The position numbers and the translations under genes were made by a program. From positions 124,001 through 188,000 of the forward strand of contig JANZNS010000003.1 in the NCBI GenBank assembly GCA_025153445.1: a stretch of 64,000 nt of DNA. Direction: 5' to 3'. Below the pieces are notes generated by a model. It was given only the letters and a program-made list of their open reading frames with translations, had not been told where the DNA came from and made no database searches. Source of the stretch: Marinobacter sp. BGYM27. GTDB taxonomy: Bacteria; Pseudomonadota; Gammaproteobacteria; Pseudomonadales; Oleiphilaceae. This document shows, piece after piece, positions 59,945-64,000 of this stretch; position 1 is the stretch's first letter; every line of letters begins with the position of its first letter.

Positions 59945-60385
59945 TCAGGCATCTCCCCATTCATACCAGGGAACATGCCAGCCATGAACTTCTCTCACTT
60001 GCAGTAGTTTAGAACAGCCCTGGCAGCGAGCTGTAAAGTGACGTTCATACAGGCTGACTTTGACCTCTGACTTTACAATGTAGAGGAAGCCACAAACCGC
60101 CTCCTTCTCCGGGTCAAAGAAGTTCTGCCCGATATAAAGCCTGCACCGGCAGACCCCATTGCAGGTATCTTCAATATACCCAAAGGCCAATTCCGTATCT
60201 TTAGCATTTCGATGGAGCATGCCTCCCATGTCCACCGATGCCAGAATCTCGCGGAATTTCGGCAAGTAATCCTTTAGCTCTGCAAATACTTCACGATTGT
60301 TCGACCGAAGAATCTCCCAAGTGGCTTCCCTTATTGCACCAGAATCCTTGGTCTGGAACTTATCGATGATCTTACGTGCCTGCAT
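59945..60385 (-). CDS. Unrecognised cassette-borne protein
   Basis: A 146-residue soluble protein of unknown family. The first half is helical and charged (RKIIDKFQTKDSGAIREATWEILRSNNREVFAELKDYL). The second half is rich in Cys and aromatic residues (DTCNGVCRCRLY, VCGFLYIVKSEVKVSLYERHFTARCQGCSKLLQV), suggesting a small zinc-binding or beta domain. The ATG lies only 13 bases from the attC end at 60392-60398, with GGCGAG as ribosome site: the compact layout of an integron cassette. It is the leftmost gene of the array. Confidence 0.7.
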   Translation of the reverse strand: MQARKIIDKFQTKDSGAIREATWEILRSNNREVFAELKDYLPKFREILASVDMGGMLHRNAKDTELAFGYIEDTCNGVCRCRLYIGQNFFDPEKEAVCGFLYIVKSEVKVSLYERHFTARCQGCSKLLQVREVHGWHVPWYEWGDA

Positions 60386-60391
60386 TTTCTC

Positions 60392-60475
60392 GCCTGACGC
60401 TGTTGTTTAGCGACACCCCGACTGGGCGCTCGGTGGAGGCCGCAGACCGAAACGCCCTATGACAATCGGTTAGAA
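60392..60475 (-). repeat. attC-like site of integron cassette array
   Basis: On the minus strand it begins with CTAAC (the TAA is the stop codon of the 60470 gene) and ends with GTCAGGC, one base from the consensus GTTAGGC end. Between them is an imperfect palindrome and the GCGGCCTCCACCG core shared with the sites at 63183 and 63659. Orientation matches the minus-strand cassettes. Confidence 0.7.
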
Positions 60476-60889
60476 ATCTATGCTCTGGTCGCCAGTGTAG
60501 ATTATTGGATCTTGCGGACAGCTACCGTCTCCAGTCATCGAATCGTACTGAGTAATGATCTCAGACCAGAAGATGTTAGCCTCCATCGCGCTTTCGATTT
60601 CTGCTAAACCGTGCTCTTGAACAGCTTGCTCAATAACACAACCGCACAGCTTGTAGAGTTGGGGCAGAAAACTTCCGAATATTTCTTCTTTTTCTAGATT
60701 CAGATACCCACTCTCCCCATCGTTGAGCTCTTGATCGTAAAGCATTAAATAGTTGTGCTGCGCAATGTCTTTGAGACATGCCATTTTTAAATCGAACGTT
60801 TTAATGGCGACCTTGTGATCCTTTACTTGCGCCACGACAGGAGCCATTGGAATAGACGTCAGAATGGTAACGATAGCGAGGTAACGCAA
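60470..60889 (-). CDS. Unrecognised exported cassette-borne protein
   Basis: A 139-residue protein with a signal peptide (RYLAIVTILTSIPMAPVVAQ). The mature part is acidic with several Cys (MACLKDIAQHNYLMLYD; LYKLCGCVIEQAV; GSCPQDPIIYTGD). No family is recognised. The longer frame starts at 61000, but the TTG at 60889 with AGGAG seven bases upstream places the signal peptide at the N-terminus. The stop codon TAA lies inside the attC box at 60469-60475. Periplasmic location is predicted. Confidence 0.65.
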   Translation of the reverse strand: MRYLAIVTILTSIPMAPVVAQVKDHKVAIKTFDLKMACLKDIAQHNYLMLYDQELNDGESGYLNLEKEEIFGSFLPQLYKLCGCVIEQAVQEHGLAEIESAMEANIFWSEIITQYDSMTGDGSCPQDPIIYTGDQSIDF

Positions 60890-60936
60890 AATTGAACTCC
60901 TTTTCCAAGGCCCGGCTTGCCCCCCCTGGTTTGAAG

Positions 60937-61013
60937 CGCCAACGAGAAAGCGGGCGACTGGGGCGCAGAGCAGGCCCCCTCGTCCTAAGGGAAACGACAT
61001 GTATTTCTATGTA
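60937..61013 (-). repeat. Degenerate attC-like site
   Basis: The segment between two cassette genes has a GTTGGCG end (minus strand, 60943-60937) and an internal GC-rich palindrome (GGGGCC / CGCCCC). The other end lacks a clear YYYAAC box. I read it as a diverged attC, with low confidence. Confidence 0.4.
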
Positions 61014-61014
61014 C

Positions 61015-61347
61015 TTACCACTGAACCAAAACGTCTTGTATTTTAGATGTATCTAAATCAAAACCTATTGCCCAAAACGCCTTGAAATTACTTTTACTGT
61101 ATTTGACTTTCCAGAGTGTAAATTTTGAGTCAGCCCTCATTAGAGTATCTATGGACTCGATACTCTCTATATCACCCATTTCCTTCTCTATGTCATCGCA
61201 CATTTTCATGTACATACTTTCTGTTATCTTTCCTTCATCATCAGGATCTTTCGGCGGCATAGACATTTCCTGAAGAGCACGATAGTTCTTTCCATCATGC
61301 AGTTTGATTAGTCGCTCAGCCAATTCAGCTTCCTGGTTAGTGATCAT
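61015..61347 (-). CDS. Unrecognised small cassette-borne protein
   Basis: A 110-residue, charged, soluble protein (start MITNQEAELAERLIKLHDG). It is rich in Asp, Glu and Lys, with a Met-rich helical centre (ITESMYMKMCDDIEKEMGDI) and an aromatic C-terminus (FTLWKVKYSKSNFKAFWAIGFD). No family is recognised. The frame could begin at 61377. It is AT-richer than the chromosomal genes to the left. About 105 bases separate it from the zinc-ribbon gene upstream without a visible attC, so the two may share one cassette. Confidence 0.6.
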   Translation of the reverse strand: MITNQEAELAERLIKLHDGKNYRALQEMSMPPKDPDDEGKITESMYMKMCDDIEKEMGDIESIESIDTLMRADSKFTLWKVKYSKSNFKAFWAIGFDLDTSKIQDVLVQW

Positions 61348-61451
61348 GTGACTACACTCTCCCTGATTGCACATCACGGTCTGAAATCGCGGCTACGAGT
61401 GGATCCGGCTCATCAATTAAGCAGTCATCACAGCCCCTACATTTGTTTACC

Positions 61452-61811
61452 TTAAAACATTGACGTTTTTTCAATCTCGGTACCGCAATAAAGGCAACTG
61501 AAGTGCCTTGGCGAAACCGTCCGCGAGCAAGATTTACACTTGTTTGACGGGGCAAACTTTCCATTTGCCTTCCCATCGCGAAGATCAATTTCCTCAATCT
61601 TGTCGAGTAGCATCTTTTTACTGAAACCGACTTCTTCAAGTAACTCACCCATTGCCATACATACCAATGACAAATGATCGATCTTGGCTTCAAGATGTCT
61701 GATATTTAGCTGATTATCTGTAGACTTTCTCTTGGCTTGGAGAATCCCTTGTTTTGCTTCCAGGCTCCCCTGTTGAATTCGATACTGTTGAAATATGTCG
61801 AAAAGATCCAT
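61452..61811 (-). CDS. Cassette-borne protein with coiled-coil and C-terminal zinc ribbon
   Basis: A 119-residue protein. The N-terminal 75 residues are helical with likely coiled-coil character (QGSLEAKQGILQAKRKSTDNQ; ALEAKIDHL-like heptads). The C-terminus has a CxxC-x(10)-CxxC zinc ribbon (CKSCSRTVSPRHFSCLYCG). No named family is recognised. The ATG lies about 14 bases beyond the attC-like end near 61826, with TGAGGA as ribosome site. Another frame over the 3' part (61352-61693) also encodes a CxxC-rich stretch, so a frameshift cannot be excluded. Confidence 0.6.
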   Translation of the reverse strand: MDLFDIFQQYRIQQGSLEAKQGILQAKRKSTDNQLNIRHLEAKIDHLSLVCMAMGELLEEVGFSKKMLLDKIEEIDLRDGKANGKFAPSNKCKSCSRTVSPRHFSCLYCGTEIEKTSMF

Positions 61812-61825
61812 GAAATCCTCAGGCT

Positions 61826-61902
61826 GTTAAAGCGGGTAAAAGTGCGACGACACCATCGTAGTGGCGTCCAGCGGACATCGGCCGCGTGCTGATAGGTTGA
61901 GT
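61826..61902 (-). repeat. attC-like site with degenerate right end
   Basis: On the minus strand ACTCAAC (61902-61896) fits RYYYAAC exactly, just after the upstream gene's stop codon. The opposite end reads CTTTAAC where GTTRRRY is expected, so it is diverged. The interior has CGGCC and GGACGCC elements like those in the other sites. Confidence 0.5.
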
Positions 61903-61907
61903 TATAT

Positions 61908-62068
61908 CTAGCTGGTATCCACTTCAGACTCGCGCTCACCGCGTAGCACCCAATATAGCAGTGGGCCTGCAGACACAAAAACCGCTGTCAGAATGAAAAA
62001 CGGGACGAGATAGACCATGAAATGGAGCCAAAAGCGCAATGGAATGGGCGTCGCCGTGCCTGCATTGG
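61908..62068 (-). CDS. Possible small membrane protein, second frame of a membrane-protein cassette
   Basis: Beyond the end of the upstream membrane-protein frame, another frame encodes about 50 residues with one strong membrane segment (FMVYLVPFFILTAVFVSAGPLLYWVL) and a charged C-terminus (RGERESEVDTS). The stop at 61908-61910 precedes the attC end by five bases, which fits a real cassette gene end. The start is unclear: a TTG or an internal ATG are the only options, so it may instead be the frameshifted C-terminus of the preceding gene. Confidence 0.4.
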
Positions 62069-62479
62069 TTATGCATTTTCGGCAACACCGAAGTACCGAT
62101 ATGCCTTGAATCCAAACAGATATACACAAAAAATTAGAGCCCAAACACCTGAAAACAGAAAATGCAGCTGAAGGTGTCTTTGCTACGGAATTCCGGTCTC
62201 CAAGTACAGAACACCATACTGAATAACTGGAAAAATAATGATGGCCGGGACAGCCCATACCATTTTTCTGAAAATAGCCCAGGCCAGTGCCAAATGTATT
62301 AATCCCATCGCCGCTGCCAAGATCGGCGACTTTATAGCGACGCCACCTATACTGGGCGAGACAGCCGGGAAAACTATTGCAACGATCTGCAACAGTCCCA
62401 ATGCCCCAGCTGCCAAACAAGCAACTCTCAAGACAAGAGGAATGGAGCCCACCCGGTTGAAAATAGTAACCGTACTCAC
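62069..62479 (-). pseudogene. Membrane-protein gene interrupted by an amber codon
   Basis: A GTG start (MSTVTIFNRVGS) with GAGGT upstream, about 20 bases after an attC end, opens a 98-residue frame. It has three hydrophobic segments and ends at TAG (62183-62185). In the same frame, translation after the TAG continues for 37 more codons with another membrane-like segment (HFLFSGVWALIFCVYLFGFK) ending AYRYFGVAENA at a TAA. A 136-residue four-span protein broken by one nonsense codon is the simplest reading; read-through or a genuine 98-residue protein are alternatives. No family is recognised. Confidence 0.6.
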
Positions 62480-62499
62480 CCAGTTAGACCTCTATAGTG

Positions 62500-62576
62500 C
62501 ACAACGCTAAGCGCACCGGTGACTTTGACGTAGCGAAGCGGAGACAAAGGCATCCGAGTGACGCGCCTGGTTAGCT
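62500..62576 (-). repeat. attC site of integron cassette array
   Basis: On the minus strand the site starts with AGCTAAC, in which TAA is the stop codon of the toxin gene, and ends with GTTGTGC. The interior folds with an inner CCTTTG / CAAAG stem. Ends may be off by one base. The next cassette gene starts about 20 bases further on. Confidence 0.75.
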
Positions 62577-62873
62577 GCTTCCAAGCATGTACGCACGAAG
62601 CTGCCGCTCCTCTCGCATGACATAGAGGACGAAAACCCGCTTCTGATCCCCTCGATAGAAAATACGACACGGTGGGGCCACTACCTCCCTGTATACCGAA
62701 TTTGGGAGCTCTGGGGGAATTCGTCCGGATTGGGGAAAATCTTCTAAACGCTCAGTCTTATTGAAAACCTCTTGCACCAGGTTGCTTGCGGCTGCAGGAT
62801 TATCCAGATCAATGTACTCAGCGATGGCATCCAGTGCTTGCAGGGCGGGCTCTGTCCAGATTACTTCAGCCAC
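62571..62873 (-). CDS. ParE/RelE-family toxin
   Basis: A 100-residue type II toxin of the ParE/RelE superfamily: VIWTEPALQALDAIAEYI at the N-terminus, ERLEDFPQSGRIPPELPN in the middle, and REVVAPPCRIFYRGDQKRVFVLYVMREERQL at the end. Whether it attacks gyrase or mRNA cannot be told from the sequence. It starts with a GTG overlapping the antitoxin gene by 13 bases. Its stop codon lies inside the attC end box, as is common for cassette genes. Such pairs stabilise integron arrays. Confidence 0.9.
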   Translation of the reverse strand: MAEVIWTEPALQALDAIAEYIDLDNPAAASNLVQEVFNKTERLEDFPQSGRIPPELPNSVYREVVAPPCRIFYRGDQKRVFVLYVMREERQLRAYMLGSS

Positions 62874-63118
62874 TTACTCATTTTCTCCCTAGCCTCACCT
62901 TGACTGTACGTTCTTCCCTCAAGTACAGCACGCTCTCCCCGAGAGAGCCCCTCAAGCAGCTCAAGTCGACGCTGCATAAACTCGTAATCCTGCACATCGA
63001 TAAGATAGGCGGATGGCTGACCATGCTCCGTGATCAGTATCGGTTCTTTAGACAAGTGCAGATCAGCCAGAATTTTTGTGGCTTGGCGTTTGAGGTTCGT
63101 AACAAGCTCAACTTTCAT
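62861..63118 (-). CDS. Phd/YefM-family antitoxin
   Basis: An 85-residue antitoxin (start MKVELVTNLKRQATKILADL, the N-terminal DNA-binding Phd/YefM fold). The SKEPILITEHGQPSAYLIDVQDYE motif is typical of the family, and a charged C-terminal tail would wrap the toxin. The frame can start at a GTG three codons earlier (63127), but the ATG at 63118 has AGGGTG at good spacing. It represses its own promoter in relatives; a perfect 15-bp palindrome lies 23 bases upstream. Confidence 0.9.
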   Translation of the reverse strand: MKVELVTNLKRQATKILADLHLSKEPILITEHGQPSAYLIDVQDYEFMQRRLELLEGLSRGERAVLEGRTYSQGEAREKMSKWLK

Positions 63119-63140
63119 GGGGTTCACCCTGAATCAGACT

Positions 63141-63155
63141 TATAGTGACACTATA
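63141..63155. promoter_or_regulatory. Operator/promoter palindrome of the toxin-antitoxin cassette
   Basis: TATAGTGACACTATA is a perfect 15-bp palindrome directly upstream of the antitoxin gene. On the minus strand a TTGAAA about 18 bases before a CTATAA overlaps it and could serve as promoter. This is the expected place for autoregulation by the Phd-type antitoxin and gives the cassette its own promoter. Confidence 0.7.
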
Positions 63156-63182
63156 GTATCACTTTTCAAATGAAGAGATCAC

Positions 63183-63281
63183 AGCTAACGCCGCCATAAA
63201 CGGCTGCCGAAGCAACGCGTAGGCAGTCCGGTGGAGGCCACGCTTTTCGTGGCCGTAACGAATTTAATGGCCTTGTTAAAC
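63183..63281 (-). repeat. attC site of integron cassette array (best preserved)
   Basis: On the minus strand GTTTAAC (63281-63275, a perfect RYYYAAC) is followed by GCCATTAAA. Near the other end TTTATGGC pairs with it, leaving one unpaired base in the first arm, the extrahelical base typical of attC. The site ends in CGTTAGC. Inner hairpins GGCCACG / CGTGGCC and CTGCC / GGCAG are visible. Total length is about 99 bases. Confidence 0.88.
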
Positions 63282-63287
63282 GCCGTC

Positions 63288-63644
63288 TCAGGATTCCTTC
63301 CAGTCAACGTAAACACCCACGAGATTACATTTCCCACATTGAGCGCCAACGTAGATCCACCGGGCTTCGTGAGTGTTGGGGTAAACGGACTTGCCCACGC
63401 CCAATTCCATCCGGTCGTTGTCGCATTGGCAGAGGTTTTGAAAGGTATCTTCCATGTAGCCTTTGCTGTTCTCGATATCAATCTCAGATCCGCACTTAGT
63501 ACAGATACTGAAGGCGCCGCCTTCAGTATCATCCGAAAACAATTGAAGTTCGCGGCACCCACAAGAACAAACAACCGGCGCATACTCGTCTATTGGGTAA
63601 CCATTTAGTCTTGAGTACCGCAGGATTTCTTTCTCAAGCCTCAT
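63288..63644 (-). CDS. Cys-rich cassette-borne protein of unknown function
   Basis: A 118-residue soluble protein with four pairs or clusters of Cys (VCSCGCRELQLF, CTKCGSEIDIE, LCQCDNDRM, AQCGKCNLVGVYVDW), arranged like two zinc-binding knuckles. No named family is recognised. It resembles conserved small hypothetical proteins, some of which are thought to be immunity proteins, but that is weak. The ATG is 15 bases beyond the attC end at 63659 with AAGGGAG as ribosome site, and the stop lies 6 bases before the next attC: one gene exactly filling one cassette. Confidence 0.75.
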   Translation of the reverse strand: MRLEKEILRYSRLNGYPIDEYAPVVCSCGCRELQLFSDDTEGGAFSICTKCGSEIDIENSKGYMEDTFQNLCQCDNDRMELGVGKSVYPNTHEARWIYVGAQCGKCNLVGVYVDWKES

Positions 63645-63658
63645 GCTTACTCCCTTAC

Positions 63659-63737
63659 GTTTAACGCTGAAATAAGCGGCGGCCCGACAGGGGCGTCCGG
63701 TGGAGGCCGCAGAACGAACTTAATTGACTGGTTAACT
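63659..63737 (-). repeat. attC site of integron cassette array
   Basis: On the minus strand AGTTAAC (63737-63731, containing the TAA stop of the upstream gene) begins the site and GTTAAAC (63665-63659, perfect GTTRRRY) ends it. CAGTCAATTAAG and CTTATTTCAG near the ends pair imperfectly, and the GCGGCCTCCACCGGACGCCC core is shared with the sites at 60392 and 63183. Confidence 0.82.
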
Positions 63738-64000
63738 GGCATGATGCTCGTAACCCTCAAATTCCCAACCGAGAGATTGGGATAGTTTGTTCGAAATCTC
63801 ATTCCAGTCCGAGCCCGCGCACTGCATCAGCAGTTTATTGACCGCCTCTTCTACGCCTACCCAGGAAAACACAGAGAGTAGCAAATAGCCTTTCAGCCAT
63901 GACGGAGCAGGCAACGATTTGATGGCCGCAGGTGTAACCACCTCGAAAGTGAAAATGTCCGCCCCATCGCTCTCAGACGGCCCGATTTCCGCCTCGATCA
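63732..64000 (-). CDS. Imm8-like immunity protein (5' end outside window)
   Basis: The frame is open from the right edge to a TAA at 63732-63734. The visible 89 residues include IEAEIGPSESDGADIFTFEV, then LLLSVFSWVGVEEAVNKLLM, and end with CAGSDWNEISNKLSQSLGWEFEGYEHHAS. The I-G-P...D-x-F-x-F-x-V and W-E-F-E-x-Y motifs match Imm8-type immunity proteins, which neutralise toxins of contact-dependent or secreted polymorphic systems. No cognate toxin gene is visible. The stop codon lies within the attC end box, so it is a cassette gene. A GTG at 63941 is internal; the true start is beyond the window. Confidence 0.72.
   Translation of the reverse strand, partial: IEAEIGPSESDGADIFTFEVVTPAAIKSLPAPSWLKGYLLLSVFSWVGVEEAVNKLLMQCAGSDWNEISNKLSQSLGWEFEGYEHHAS

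Noticed and set aside
61352-61693. 113-codon minus-strand frame with a CxxCxxC-like stretch (CRGCDDC)
   Set aside because: It overlaps the better-supported zinc-ribbon gene at 61452-61811 in another frame. Its start lacks a ribosome site, so a separate gene is unlikely, though a frameshift was kept in mind.
61908-62420. 170-codon minus-strand frame across the membrane-protein cassette
   Set aside because: Its first two thirds are Cys/Trp-rich and overlap the better frame at 62069-62479 with its own start and ribosome site. Only the last 50 codons look like protein and are listed separately.

Overview
The window comes from the chromosome of a gammaproteobacterium. Left of about 42 kb, gene order follows the Pseudomonas-type block hflK-hflX-hfq-miaA-mutL-amiB-tsaE-nnrDE / queG / orn / rsgA / motBA / rhdA-psd / epmA-efp / epmB / (conserved gene)-fimX / serB-parC / parE. 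Moderate-to-high GC, a MutL with an endonuclease motif, FimX, motAB, TRAP transport and an isoprenoid pathway suggest a marine Pseudomonadales or Marinobacter-like bacterium. The genus is inference.

Layout. 1-9.7 kb: minus-strand housekeeping run (DNA repair, tRNA modification, Hfq, cell-wall amidase, NAD(P)HX repair). The hflK gene is cut by the left edge. 9.7-19.2 kb: queG, orn, rsgA, the flagellar stator motAB, rhodanese, phosphatidylserine decarboxylase, and EF-P with both of its lysylation enzymes (epmA, epmB). 19.5-23.6 kb: a conserved gene with a PilZ-like tail, then a degenerate GGDEF/EAL protein of the FimX type. 23.6-34.7 kb: serB-parC, a chemoreceptor, a YceI/cytochrome b561 pair, an apparently active EAL phosphodiesterase and parE. 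34.8-42.5 kb: a PrcB-like lipoprotein overlapping a subtilisin-like lipoprotein, and an operon for a TRAP-type transporter with a large lipoprotein.

42.8-54.8 kb is a complete acyclic-terpene-utilisation (atu) cluster in the order atuR / atuABCDEFGH. It would activate citronellate-type acids, oxidise citronellyl-CoA to geranyl-CoA, carboxylate it with a biotin enzyme and hydrate the product. The atuR-atuA gap holds a palindrome lying exactly in the -35/-10 spacer of the putative atuA promoter and touching the putative atuR -35 box, a simple design for TetR repression of both sides. 54.8-59.7 kb: an OsmC-YcaO fusion, rlmF, a macrodomain protein and an M14-type peptidase.

59.9 kb to the right edge looks like the distal tail of a chromosomal integron cassette array. 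The genes are small, mostly unrecognised and all on the minus strand. They are separated by attC-like imperfect palindromes with RYYYAAC / GTTRRRY-type ends; several stop codons lie inside the attC end box and several start codons lie 13-25 bases beyond the previous attC. Cargo includes a Phd/YefM-ParE/RelE toxin-antitoxin pair, an Imm8-like immunity protein cut by the window edge, Cys-rich zinc-binding candidates and a membrane-protein gene with an internal amber codon. The integrase and attI would lie beyond the right edge. No tRNA, rRNA, CRISPR array or insertion sequence was seen.
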